The translations under genes were made by a program, and so were the position numbers. Positions 36,869-48,237 of a stretch of 64,000 nt of DNA are shown here, one piece after another. The stretch is from Vicugna pacos (lineage: Eukaryota; Chordata; Mammalia; Artiodactyla; Camelidae). The notes below the pieces were generated by a model. It ran no database searches. It saw nothing but the letters and a program-made list of their open reading frames with translations, and was not told where the DNA came from. The stretch spans positions 15,099,646 to 15,163,645 of the forward strand of contig NC_133012.1 in NCBI RefSeq assembly GCF_048564905.1, read 5' to 3'. Numbering within the stretch: position 1 is the first letter of the stretch; every line of letters starts with the position of its first letter.

Positions 36869-37252
36869 GGGAGCTTGGAAGACCTTACGATAAAAGCAGA
36901 AATTACATAGGTGGTGTGCAGGTGTGATAACAAAAGTAGATTCTTTAATTAGATGCACGGTGAAATCCAAATGCTATCATGATTTGACATTTTAAGTACA
37001 GCATTCATTATTTTAAAAGTAATAATTACTCATCATTTCCCACTAAGTCTATTCCACCCATGAATAAAGCAATCATTCTGAGTTAACTCTCAGTTAAGAG
37101 TGATTTCGTTTACATGTTCTAAATTTCTTATAGAATTTTTTTCCCAACACACTAGTAATTTCTACTTTTCCAGCAAATCATACAATTTATAAAAATTGTT
37201 TCCCCTGGAAGAAAAAATTTGAAAACAAGTAAGCCTCTGGTAACTAAAAAAA

Positions 37253-37298
37253 CTATTATTATTATTATTATAAAACTATTATTATTATTATTATTATT
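37253..37298. repeat. (ATT)n microsatellite
   Basis: Two ATT trinucleotide blocks (about 37253-37270 and 37276-37298) are separated by a short interruption. Confidence 0.95.
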
Positions 37299-38068
37299 TC
37301 TATTAAATAGGAACATCCTTTGAGGAGTATTTCAGCAAAGGCTTATAGGGACATTACAGAATGATTCAAACATTCAAGACACCAACACATACTCTTACTC
37401 TGAACAGGAGTCATTATATTTATATTTCATCATAAAAAATGACCTACTTTGCTAACACCTCCAGGAGTGGTAACAAGATTCAGAAAGAGGTTTGTGAAGA
37501 GAGTAAGAAGCACTACTAAAGCCCAGAAATTTCTCATTTGCATCAATTATTTTTAAATAGTAAACTGGAAAAAGATGTTGCTTCCAACTGTACCATGATT
37601 ACAGCATATGTGGTTGGACAGTCTGAGGATAGATTAGAACAGAAAAAAAGCTGGACTATTCAGAAACATTACTTCTGGTTGAATCCTACATCCAGCGGTG
37701 AAGGTAAGGCAAGACAATTATTCTGGGAGACAGATGAGTTGGCTGATCTTAAAACAGAAGGTGATGAGGACCACAGGTGGGCAAATCATGGAGGGAATGT
37801 AACATCACAACACCCAAATAATATTACTAAAATCATCAGAAATAAGTCCTTATCTTACAAAAATTTTTAACTTAAAACAACAACAAAAAAACCTTTAGTA
37901 TTCAATTTGAAATCTCAACTCTATTTTGACTGCTTCAACATTTTTATTTTAATTTAATAAGAATCTTATGAAAAGTAAAGGAAAAGGGAATATTTTAAAA
38001 GAGACAAGGTATATTGCTCTTCCTGGAGTTCTGTAAGATCATTTTCATTAGACCTGTAGTATACAGAC

Positions 38069-38097
38069 CGGGGTGTGGGTGTGTGTGTGTGTGTGTG
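38069..38097. repeat. (GT)n microsatellite
   Basis: A short GT dinucleotide run with a GGGTGTGGGT lead-in. Confidence 0.9.
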
Positions 38098-38462
38098 ATC
38101 TTTATTTAGGTATATAGTAATATACAATCTATATATCTAGATAAATAGATGCCAGAGACAGAAACAAATTACTTTTTGAATGTTGGACCAACTTTCTCAT
38201 ATGATGCAGATGAGAAAACATTAAATGGAGAATTAAATCCAAACAAAACATTAAGTTTGTCATTATTCTGTGATAAAACTTCAATCATTCCATCATTTAA
38301 ATGACTAATACAAATATTCCACAACACTTATGATCAAGCTACTTAAATCATTTTGTCTTATTCACAGCTATTCTCAGTATCTAAACTAGTGCCGTAAGTA
38401 TTGTAGAAAATCAAGGAAATTATTTTCAAACATGCATATAGAAGCATATACTGACAAAAACT

Positions 38463-38503
38463 GGTAGGAGAAATTTTTTTTTTTTTTGGTAGGAGAAATT
38501 TTT
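38463..38503. repeat. Poly(T) flanked by a 16-bp direct repeat
   Basis: The 16-mer ggtaggagaaattttt occurs at 38463-38478 and again at 38488-38503, with extra T residues between. The T run is 14 long. Either it is a slipped tandem duplication or a retroposition event that inserted little more than a poly(A) tail on the minus strand. Confidence 0.9.
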
Positions 38504-39824
38504 AATTCTTCATTGAAACAAGAATCCCTATATGGCATATTTTACTAAGTCACTAAAATATGTCAGGCTATAAATTTAGATGGTTTGTAAACTTTTTTTA
38601 AATTTTTCTTAATTTTTAATGTAAATTTTCTTTCCTTCCTTGAGAGCATCCCAAATTGATGTTTCTATAATTAATCATACTGCAAATACATAACATTATT
38701 CTGTTTTTACCCTTGGCATGGAATCTGTGATGGTATAAAAATCATTATATCTAATTATTCTAATTTATAATTCCTCAAACATTTATATCAGGGACACACG
38801 AAGCAGAATGAAAGAAAATGTGATCAGTACTGACTTCTTATGTGTGAAATATTCTGTATTAAATTATTCTCACATGGAGTGACCTACATAGCAACTAAGA
38901 AACCTTTGAGCTTTTCAGGAAACGGTTCTCTCATAATTGCTCAAGAATTTGGGGTTCTACATTTTAGGGACCTTCCAAATAAAATTTTTTTTACTTTAGG
39001 GGGAGTATGTGTATAACCTTATAATCCTAAAAGGATAAATATATTTACATAAAAGAGAAAAGAATCTACTCAATAACAAGATTAATATTGAGAATTAAAT
39101 TACAGTTAAAATTGTATCTTTGCAGGACAATAAAAATTTCCTTTTAACATTCTTTTACGCTATCCATAGCACAAAACCTTCCTAATTTTATTTGGCCTTT
39201 ATATTCTTATTATATTATAATTTAATATTGTAATATGACACTTATGTTATCATTTGTAATGAAAGATATTATTCTAGAAGGTAAAGTGTTCATAATACAC
39301 CAGTACTCTTTAGCTAAATAAAAAGTTATTGTTTCTACTGTAAAACCCAGATAATACAATTTATTTTCTAAATTTTCTGAACCAAGTCTCTCAGAAGAAA
39401 CAAGCAGCTAGGATTACCATTAAACATGGATATGTTTTGAAAGAAGCTAATCTTACTTGAGTCCAATTAAATAGAGTTAGACATGAAAGTCCACATGAAT
39501 AGTCTATTTCCTGTTCCGTCCCAGCAAAGGAGCTGCCTGCAGCGGCTGTGAGTCTCCCCCTGTCATCTTCCTCAGCGCTTGACTGATAAAGGAGGCTTTT
39601 GTTCTACTGATAAGTGATACATTGTGCACCACTCAGGTGCCCAGAACAAAAAGTGTAGGGCACACATTGAGCCTCTCTGGTCAGTTTTAAGATGAATAAA
39701 AGGAAAACTAGCTTTACCTGAGATGTGTTTCTTTCAGTGAAACTTTCCTTGCCCATCCTAAAGAAAAATATCATTTTATCTGTTTTTAAAAGCTTGCTCT
39801 ATAGTTTGTTTCTCCCTTACCCAA

Positions 39825-39847
39825 CCCCAAACCCCACCCCCACCCCC
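39825..39847 (-). other. G-quadruplex-type motif
   Basis: On the plus strand four C runs (4, 4, 5 and 5) are separated by 3, 1 and 1 bases. The minus strand therefore fits the G3+N1-7 rule for an intramolecular G-quadruplex with very short loops. It stands out in AT-rich surroundings. Confidence 0.7.
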
Positions 39848-40287
39848 ATTCTGAGAAGACAAAAGCAACAGGAACAGAAGATCTTTTTTATTAAAATGCT
39901 TATATTGGGTGAATTGCTGGCTTTTTGAAGGGGATTGTTGGAATGCCCTTAAGATAAGTTGTTTCAACCTGTCTAAACAAGTTGATAGAGTCATTTAAAT
40001 AACCATTGATTCTATTATGTTATCAATGTAGAAGATTTTTAAATCTTTTCTATATGTTCTTAAACTCACCTAAAATGTTTTATCTTTACTCAATACATTG
40101 CTACTTGGAAAGAAGTATATAACATAAATAAATGTCACTTAGTAAATGTGAATTAAAGTCTATAAATAAACTATAATGAATAAATAAAGACATACAAGAA
40201 TGCTTTTAAAATCCCTGTAGGATACATTATTTGTTTAATGAAATCATATCTTAGAATTTCAGTATTTTTCTAGAGACAATGTCAAAC

Positions 40288-40891
40288 TGAAACTGCACAG
40301 GACACTGGGAGGCTTTCCTGGGTGACAAGACTTCTCTTTGTCCCATTAGCTGTTTGCAGGAAAGAAGACTTTAGTCTCTTAGACCTTCCCTGAGTTCCAA
40401 AGAGCAGACTCGAGCAGTTATTAATCAGAGAAGTGATGGAGTACAGAAACAAAGGGAAAGCAGTTAAGCAAGAGAGTCTGAATGATAGTTCAGAGTCCTA
40501 GTTCCCTCTCAAGGGACACGTAACAACTGGACACATTATCTTTGAGTTGTTATGCAGAAACTAGACCTCTGCGCATGCTAACTGCAAGCACTAGACCTCA
40601 GACTGGTTGGAACCAGAAAATTAATTAAGATTCCTGAAATACTACCCTCTTACCTCACGACCAACCAATCAGAACAAAGCCATGTGCCTTGCAGCCCTCA
40701 CCCCACGGGTTGCCTTTAAAAAACCCTTCCCTGAAAGCCACCTGCAAGTTCAGGTCTTTTGAGCATGAGCTGCCCATTCTCCTTGCTTGGTGCTCTGTAA
40801 TAAACCCTGCATTTTCCCTCACCACAACCCAGTGTCAATAGATTGTCTTTACTGTGCACGGGTGAGCAGACCAGAGTTACGTGCAGTAACA
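40288..40891 (+). mobile_element. Solo LTR, class I endogenous retrovirus type
   Basis: About 604 bp with LTR architecture. It starts TGAAACTG, has a CCAAT motif in 'accaaccaatcagaac', a TATA-like 'tttaaaaaa' near 40720, an AATAAA signal ('ctgtaataaaccctgc') near 40800, and an end reading 'gtgcagtaaca'. The flanking 4-mers aaac and aaag may be a diverged 4-bp target duplication, which would fit ERV1. No internal genes accompany it. It is a fossil LTR of moderate age. Confidence 0.8.
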
Positions 40892-41459
40892 AAAGCACAA
40901 TGTGAAAAGCATTGGGGGTAGGGGAGGGAAGGTGGAGGGACTCACCTTCTTTTCTGCTCCTATCAATGGATGGAGATGCTCCACAAAGACATCTTGCTTG
41001 ACCCAAATGAAGTGTGTAGATCTCAGCTATTATAAGCCACACTGGTCCTCTATGCCTCCACCAACTGACTTCAACAAGACAAAAAAAAAATGCACTGCAT
41101 TGTTGATAATTATCACAATAATTACATGGCTTAGTGTTGCTTAGCTGTCACTCTGTCTTCCTCATCCATCTTCCATGTCAGCTATTACATGTTTATGGTT
41201 TATAACTCTGTAATTACTAAGATCACTGAGATCAGTAAAGTAAGTTTTTTTACATAGCATTTCCACATTGGATGCATTTGCAAAAAATACTTTTTTGCAC
41301 GGTGCTCTCCAACATGTGACTAGATATGATGTCTTTCCAATGGTTCTTTAGCTTTTAGATCCACTGCCAGAATTGTTTAGTATGTTATAAAATCTAGTGC
41401 ATGCATACATATTTTATACACAGCATAAATCAATATAAAATGTTTATACACTTCATATA
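40892..41459. other. Unassigned sequence with G-rich tract
   Basis: A G-rich tract at 40914-40939 nearly fits the G-quadruplex rule (its last loop is 8 bases). No gene is recognised; the opposed open frames at 40716-41144 are incidental. Confidence 0.4.
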
Positions 41460-41575
41460 CGAGTGCCTGGTGGGCAGGATTTGTACTTGTTTTATTAACC
41501 TATAAATCTCAAGAACTAGAACAAAGCCTGGCAAAGAGTGTATAATAAGAAAATATTTGTTTAATTAAATAATTA
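41460..41575 (+). mobile_element. LINE-2 3'-end fragment
   Basis: 'gggcaggatttgtacttgtt', 'aacaaagcctggcaaagagt' and 'aagaaaatatttgtttaatt' match the L2 3' terminal phrases on the sense strand. Confidence 0.6.
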
Positions 41576-42909
41576 ATTGGTAAGAAGATAGTACATACAA
41601 ATCTTGAAGTTACATAGATGATTCTATAATTTCCACTTAGTTAAATCCTGAATATTAGTGTTGATTCTCATTATCTTATTCTTAATATTACCCAAAATAA
41701 ATTAAGTATTTCTCTCTTTTTTTACATTTAATTTCAAGTTCTACAACAAATTAGGCATATCACAGCTAAGTAATATTTTTGCCATCTTCTTCCCAAATTC
41801 ATCCATCTAGAGATCCAGGGAATTAAGGGAATTAGAATTCTAAAATGTTCAACACATCTATTAGAGCTTATGAACACAAATCTAAATAATGAATATACTA
41901 GTGCATCAATGCATGAGATGAACTCTGCCCTTTATTCATTTTTTATAGCATTAAGAATGTCAAAATCAAAAAGTTCTAATCTTACTCCATGTTGTTTTAA
42001 ATTTGGGCAATAGAGAAAGGAGAAACAAAAGCAATAGCTCTTCATATGCTTACTATCACATTTTACTAGGACCAAGGTCAAATGCTTGTCAATGTCCTAA
42101 ATTTAGCAAGCTGGAGTTCTCTTAGACAAGTTTATTTCTTTTGGTAATCCAAAGGCCACAGCTGCCCACTAAGGTCATTTGGAAGCTCTTAAGGGAACCT
42201 CGAAGAATCATCTCTTTCAAAAATCTTTATCAAGACACATACTTGGTAAAAGAAAGCATATTGCATGATAAAATCCTGCTGTAACAAAGTAAAATCTAAA
42301 ATCTATTTTGAAGATCTTATTTGAAGTTTATCTTTCAGAAAAAAAAACACTCCTTTCTGAACATCACAGCAAGTTGTCAATAAATAAGACACTCAAGATA
42401 AAATCTTAGGAATGGGTAGATAAGCAAGCAAATGCTACATGAGGCATGTGCATGCATGTATTCATACATAGAGAAAGGAGTGTGTCTGATTGAGGAAAAG
42501 AAGAAAACAATAGACTTTTTCAGGCAACTTTTGCAACATCATTGTTTCCTTTTTTATACTCCTACAACTATATACACTATGAAAACTCCGTAATTCGGTG
42601 GCTAAAAAAACTCACACTACAACACAAAGAAGTTAAGTTGAAAGAAGCATTTTTAAACATCTGTGAGAATTAATCACCAGCCTGAGCCAGATTCTATTCC
42701 TTTGTTCTATTTATTTTTGAATCCATCATCTTGGGATCACAGAAACATTGTTTAGTAATGCTTAGTTTTTCGATCCATACATTTAGGAAGCTGAACCATC
42801 TTAGTCTGTATTGTTCATGTGCGAAACACACCCATTCAAACAGGAAGAATAGCATCCTACCTTTCCTCAAGAAACTGGGCTGTAAACTGTAGACTGACAA
42901 ACTAACAGT
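41576..42909. other. Unassigned AT-rich sequence
   Basis: I see no gene or named repeat. Confidence 0.35.
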
Positions 42910-43050
42910 TCATAAGTGACCACTTAATGCCTCTCTATTTTAGTTTCCTACTCTGTAAAATAAAGATTTCAAACAACTCACGTGAGTTGGAGGATTATGT
43001 GAGTTGCAACATGAAAATACACTTTATGGATTCTGAAGTATTATACAAAT
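42910..43050 (+). mobile_element. MIR SINE fragment
   Basis: 'atgcctctctattttagttt', 'cctactctgtaaaataaaga' and 'ggaggattatgtgagttgca' follow the sense-strand MIR core and 3' part. Confidence 0.65.
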
Positions 43051-43589
43051 ATTTTATACTCATGTCTGTCCTAATGAGACTCTTTACCAGTAGATATGAT
43101 ACAATCTGTCAGTCAAGTTTTCTTCAAGTATTCAACCAGAAATATTTTTCACTTGTTTCAATGAACTACCATTACTGAAAATGCATTTTAGAAGTTTTTT
43201 TTTCCTTGAGAATCTGTTCATGATCTCAGGAGAGTATTAATTTTGCTAGATTGCAACAAGATACTTTTACCAGAGCTAATCATCAACTTTAATTCTCAAA
43301 ATTTGAGGCACTCCCAACAGGTGTACTTAGGCTTGAATTTAAGAATAGTTTATTTTTAAAGGCAGCACTTAGATGTTAGCGCTTACTGAAATGTTGCGTT
43401 CTGGCCAGTTTTATTCATAAATAATTCATGCTTTTATAGTATATTAAATATTTCATAATTTCTCTCTCTCTGCCAAGGGGACTAAAGGAAATATACTCAA
43501 ATCAAAATGTAAGTTTTAAGATTTCTCTTCTGTGTAGAAGCCCACTCAATCAAGACATATCAATAATATGCTGGTAATTTTTTATTAAT
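43051..43589. other. Unassigned AT-rich sequence
   Basis: I see no gene or named repeat. Confidence 0.35.
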
Positions 43590-43725
43590 TCAAACAGTGA
43601 ATCAAGAAATATTTTTCGAGTCCTTACTGGGAATACCATGTCCTGGCCCTCAAGATGTGCAAAGTCTAGCGGAAGAGACAAAGTGATGTCAGTGAAAGAC
43701 ATGAAGAGAAAAAGCTAACAGAGAG
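43590..43725 (-). mobile_element. LINE-2 3'-end fragment
   Basis: 'aatcaagaaatatttttcga', 'gtccttactgggaataccat' and 'ctggccctcaagatgtgcaa' follow the reverse-complement L2 3' end ('aacaaatatttattgagcgcc...'). Confidence 0.6.
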
Positions 43726-43904
43726 CAGTTTACTGTGGGAAAAGGTAACTTTATTTATTAGCAGTTACATGGAAATCGTACTGCAGGAGCTTTTAAAACA
43801 TCACATTTTGAACTAGAGTCCAAGTAAATCTACAAATATTAGAGTTTAATTTTAAACTCTAAGTTTTCCACTGCATGCCTAACCCACAGATGCTGAGATT
43901 TCAA

Positions 43905-44070
43905 CACACTTATTCAGCTCAATGCTTGTTCACCAATAAATAATTACTGAGTGCTGGACACTGTCCTAAGAGACAGATCGTTTTAGATGAAACAGACTCA
44001 GCCTCTTCTTGTGTAGCTAATGGTATATAGCTGGCCAGACAGATTAAATGAACTATTTCAAAATAATTAA
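43905..44070 (-). mobile_element. LINE-2 3'-end fragment
   Basis: 'caccaataaataattactga', 'gtgctggacactgtcctaag' and 'agactcagcctcttcttgtg' again follow the reverse-complement L2 3' end. It lies less than 200 bp from another such piece. Confidence 0.6.
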
Positions 44071-45389
44071 ATTATTAAACGGTGCAAAGTACTGGAAGAG
44101 CAACCCAGATGCTCGGGAAGCATATAAATGTAGAGAACTTATCAGACTTCAATATTCACCTGTTTTTACTTGAGAAAATGTTGATTGTTTCATTTTTAGG
44201 AAACTCAAGTTACCAAAATATGAATAGGCTGCAAAACCATCACCAACCCTGTATTGCTACGTTTGGGGCAAAACACCCACACCTACAGAGGCTATCTGTG
44301 AATGGTTGTTTTAGGAAGGTAAATTTTGTTGAGTCCCTTCAACATGTCACTTTTTCTCTTGTTCAGGGTCTGACGGGTAACTTTGGAAATTCTGAACAGT
44401 CTGAGACTACATGCGCTTTAACTAATCTGTTGTACTTTCTAAGTGACTAACAAGGTATCCTTTGATCTCTGAAGGAGCTCATCAAGCAGGAGGCAGGCAT
44501 TAATCACTAGATTTCTATCTGGGTTTCACACTGGAAAACATCATAAATTATTTAAAACCCAACTTATACATTCTATCATTGTGAAATTAAACCAAGGGAA
44601 ATACTTGTAGACTTTGCTCCAAAATCAGATCATAATGCTCTAGACAATCAAAAACTTTTAAAAGAAAATATATTAGCTACTTTTTAGGGGGTAAAAAATG
44701 AAATGCACTAAAGATAAAAATAAGAGACACTATGTCAAAAAAAGTGTAAACTAAGAGTTTTAAATTAAGGAGATGCTTAAAGTGAAACAATTTAAAACAG
44801 TCTCCAGAGTAATCAGAATGGTTAGGAGTGTTTGATAAACACCACCACTTGGCAACAGGAGCCTGTACTGGGGACAGTCTGTATTATGGTCAAACATTAA
44901 GTTTATTTATGTTCCTTTCAGTTTCTAACACAAGCTTTTTTAAAGATTTGGCTAAGTGCCAGATCACAGCATACCTTTAACTATGCCTGTTTCTTTTCAA
45001 AACAAAAGCTTAAGAAATAAAGCAATTTATTTTTCTCCTTTAATTGTATAAATAATATATAATTTATTCTCCTTGTTAAAAATTAAATATAGGGAGTTCT
45101 AGTTCCTATTGGAATATGACAGGAGCTTAATGTTTCATCTTCCCATTTTTCTGCCTAAATAACATACACATGAGCATAAAAAATATATTTAGGTATCTTT
45201 AAGCCACATTTTCAAAGATGAGGAGACACATTCAATCACAGATTCCAAATAGTATGTAAGTGCTGCCAAACACCAATCAGACAAAAATCCCACAAGGGTA
45301 GGCCATGAGGAAGAACAAAAAAGTTCAGAAGGGCTTGGATCTCAGAAGGTTTAATCATCCTGCTCTGTATTCCTTTGTTCTTGCGAGGC
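44071..45389. other. Unassigned AT-rich sequence
   Basis: No named repeat or gene. The 122-codon frame at 44082-44450 shows no recognisable domain or splice context. Confidence 0.35.
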
Positions 45390-45393
45390 AGAC

Positions 45394-46042
45394 TGAAACA
45401 GGAGGGAAGGGGGTAGGTACAACCATAAAAAGAATGACAGAGCAATTAGCACCAAGATGGCAGAAGATTCAACTCCCAGTAGACCTTGAGCTTCATTATA
45501 CGCTCATTATGATATGTTAGCTTGGAAAATGGCACTCCCACAGGCGCCATTTGACAGTTCCGAGGCTAACCATAAAAGGTCAAAAAGTAGGTAGTGGTCC
45601 AGTTCCTGGGAACCCAAGCCCCTTCCCCAAAGTACTTGGAATAATCCTCCCAGTTGTTAGCATATGAAGTTACCAAGCCCATAAAAATGAACAAGCCCCA
45701 CACCTCAGGGCTGATCTCATTTTTCCTAACTGAGCCCGTGCTCTGAGGCTGCTGATGTCCCTTCTGAGTGAGACGAACCACACTGTCTATGGAGCGTGTA
45801 CCTACTTTTACTTTAAACATCCATCCCCATGCCTCTTGGCCTCTGTGGCCTTCTGAGATGGCCTACACACTGTCTATGGAGTGTGCATCTCTCTGAATAA
45901 ATCTACTTTTACTCTACTATGGCTCACTCTTGAATTCTTTCCTGAACGAAGTCAGGGACCCTCACTTGGTGGGGCACATCCCAGGGGGCTCAACCAAGAG
46001 CTGGGGAATGGCCATCCTCTTGCACCCCATTTTCCTGTATCA
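45394..46042 (+). mobile_element. Solo LTR, class I endogenous retrovirus, with exact 4-bp target duplication
   Basis: A 649-bp LTR begins TGAAACAGGAGGGAAGG and ends CCTGTATCA. The same 4-mer, AGAC, flanks both ends (45390-45393 and 46043-46046), the duplication length expected of ERV1/gammaretrovirus-type integrases. An AATAAA signal lies near 45897 ('ctctgaataaatctac'). A short internal repeat ('acactgtctatggag') occurs twice, 87 bp apart, upstream of the signal. No internal region follows, so this is a solo LTR left by recombination. Confidence 0.85.
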
Positions 46043-46046
46043 AGAC

Positions 46047-46338
46047 CATCAGTTTCTGCTTGAGTTAAGCCAGTTAGAGAAGATGGCAGGGTTAAAGTGA
46101 CTCTTTACTGAAGGCTACGTTTCTATGAGGAGGCTCTTGCCTAGAGCTCTTTGCTCCCAGAGCCCCCATTTCCTGTTTCCCCTTCAGTCCTGGGGAGGGC
46201 AATGCCACCTTACTGTGTGGCTGGTCCCATAAACGTCACCATCCCTGTTTGGTTTTCTTATTCCCACCCCGTTTCTCATAAAAGAGTTCTCTTCAATAAA
46301 TTCTCATTAATTACTTTAATTACATTAATTAGTTTGAT
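46047..46338. other. Short unassigned interval between LTRs
   Basis: The sequence at 46040-46080 ('tctgcttgagttaagccagt') resembles part of another old LTR, but I cannot fix a family or limits. Confidence 0.35.
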
Positions 46339-47042
46339 TGTACTGTTGGGATATTGTGGTATAATGAGAAGTACACATTTATTGTCTCCAGTCCTGGCAT
46401 TAGGGTTTCTAAAGCCCTTGGAGTTTCCTGGGTGGTGGGGTGAGAGGAGCATCTGTTGTTATATATATAATAAGCCCCTTTCAATTGTACCCAAGTTTAA
46501 AAAAGTGAGGGGATTCTTAGAAGATGGGGGCCGGCTGCCAGAGGAACCAACCGTGGGCTGAAAGGCTTGACACTTTAACCCCACGCCCAGGGAGAAGAGA
46601 GGCTGAGGGTCAAGTTAACCACCAACAGCTAGTGATTTAATCAATCGCTCCTACGTAATGGAACTTACATAAAACCCCTAAATTACGGGGTTTGGAGAGC
46701 TTCCAAGTTCGTGAATACATTCATGTGCTTGAACCAGGAGGGTGACGCACCCCATACTCCACAAGTACAGACGCTCCCAGACCTGAAGTCCTTCCAGGCC
46801 TCACCCTACGTACCTCTTCACCTCACTGGTATCTGTGTCCTTTGTAATACTGTGGGGGAGAAGAGAATTTTCCTCTATCCTTCCAGGTTCTTGTCTAAGG
46901 CTGGTCTAAGAATTAAACTGACGTGAGACAGATTAACAGAAGATAACTAAACAAAAGTTGAATAACGTGTATACATAAGAGAACGCAGGGAAACTGAGGG
47001 AATAACCAAAATAGCAGAAATCCTCACCTCAGGGCCATCTTC

Positions 47043-47682
47043 CGTTACTGAATCAGGTCCGCTCGTCCAACGCCGCAAGCCCAGTGCTTAGACGCGAGGT
47101 TTGCAGCAGGAAAAGGATTTATTCAAAAGGCGACCAAGCGAGAAGAAAGAAGAACAAATCTCAAACCTGCTTCCTCTGAAGGCACGGGTTTGGGGACATG
47201 AATGGGATAACGCTGAGGCCCGCGGAGCCTGGGAAAAGGAAATTGCAGACAAGAAAAACATGCGCGCTCGTCAGTCTGCGCAGGCGCAGCTAGACCACCT
47301 GCGTCATCACCGCACGCGGTCCGGAAAATGGCTGCAGGTTCTGAGCGTCGGGCGCCTGGCTCGGAGGTCAGTAGGTCACCCAGCGGACACTCACGCAAGC
47401 CCAGTGGGAGGGTCCGGGGTGCCAACCAGTCTTAACCGGCTTGAGCTGAACTGGACACGGCTGACTCCAAGTGTCTGATAAAACAACCTGGGAAGGTATC
47501 TTATTGTTTAGATAAGCCTGTGACGTGAGCCTTGGAGGACATTCAAGTTTAAGTAGGAAGAATTAAAGCAAGCTTGATCAGTGAAGAGAGGTTGCAGTTT
47601 ATATTAATAAACTGCAATTATATTTATAATAATACACTGCAATTTATTGATGGCTAACTGATGACGACCACCCTCAGTTTCA
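47043..47682 (-). mobile_element. Inner CpG-rich solo LTR, class I type
   Basis: About 640 bp. Read on the minus strand it starts TGAAACTGAGGGTGG, has an AATAAA signal followed by a short R-U5 ('gaataaatccttttcctgct'), and ends near 'ctgattcagtaacg'. Flanking 4-mers cttc and ctta may be a diverged target duplication. Roughly 30 CpGs fall in 47041-47460, unlike anything else in the window. As the innermost insertion it is younger than the two LTRs around it. No internal region is present. Confidence 0.75.
47170..47420. promoter_or_regulatory. CpG-rich promoter-like core inside the inner LTR
   Basis: Within the CpG-rich part there is an NRF1-type palindrome TGCGCAGGCGCA (47277-47288), an ATF/AP-1-like tgcgtca near 47300, an ETS-type CCGGAAA (47321-47327) and a YY1-like aaaatggc directly after it. 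NRF1, ETS and YY1 sites typically occur together in CpG-island promoters. Whether this LTR drives any transcript cannot be seen from sequence. Confidence 0.5.
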
Positions 47683-47906
47683 CTTAAACTAAAGACCAAA
47701 GAGGATGTTGGGGATAGTGGTCTGGGACTTCGAAGAGGGAGGAAGGTAACTTACAGGGAGACAGAAAAGCAAATGTTTGGTAAACAAGTGTTTGCCGGGC
47801 CTTGCAAACACAGAGCGGACTCTGATCTCTAGGCCCTGCAGAGTTTCCCCCACCTAGCCCATATTCTTTGCTGATATTGTTAGGCAGTTAGATAGAAATG
47901 AGCACC

Positions 47907-47932
47907 GGGCAGGGGGAGAGGATGGGGGAGGG
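47907..47932 (+). other. G-quadruplex-type motif
   Basis: G runs of 3, 5, 5 and 3 are separated by loops of 2, 7 and 1 bases, satisfying the G3+N1-7 rule on the plus strand. It lies in the middle LTR, downstream of the inner CpG-rich LTR. Confidence 0.65.
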
Positions 47933-48184
47933 AGCAACCCAGAAAATAACAGAAGGCCTGCGCCTCAGGATAAGGGGCTCCAAGAAGCTTTTACTTTCTC
48001 TGAATGAAAGCCAGCAAAGAAGCGGGCTCAAATCTAATGCTGCGGCTGCGCAATAGAAGGAAGGACTTGGCTTAACTTGACCCAATGCTCATTATAATGT
48101 AATTAACATTGCAGTTCGAGCCCCCTCCTGTCGGTTTCTCCATGTGCATCATGGGTAAGAACTTGTGCAAAAGAGATGGGCTCT

Positions 48185-48237
48185 TGAGCACAAGGAACCT
48201 GAGCCGTCAATCAACCTGAGCACAAGGAACCTGAGCC
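48185..48237 (+). repeat. 32-bp tandem duplication within the middle LTR
   Basis: The 21-base unit beginning tgagcacaaggaacctg occurs at 48185-48205 and 48217-48237, identical, with an 11-bp spacer, giving a 32-bp period. Such duplications are common in LTR promoter regions. Confidence 0.9.

Larger units (their letters stand above)
36869..40287. other. Unassigned, strongly AT-rich sequence with simple repeats
   Basis: About 3.4 kb with no named transposon. It holds (ATT)n, (GT)n, a poly(T) tract flanked by a direct repeat, and a C-rich G-quadruplex-type motif. A 110-codon frame at 37538-37870 is discussed among the findings. Confidence 0.4.

Noticed and set aside
44082-44450. 122-codon plus-strand frame
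   Set aside because: Composition is unremarkable and no motif is seen. It starts at the edge of an L2 fragment.
47101-47478. 125-codon plus-strand frame across the CpG-rich patch
   Set aside because: It lies inside an LTR in antisense, and GC-rich sequence lacks stop codons by composition. No domain is seen.
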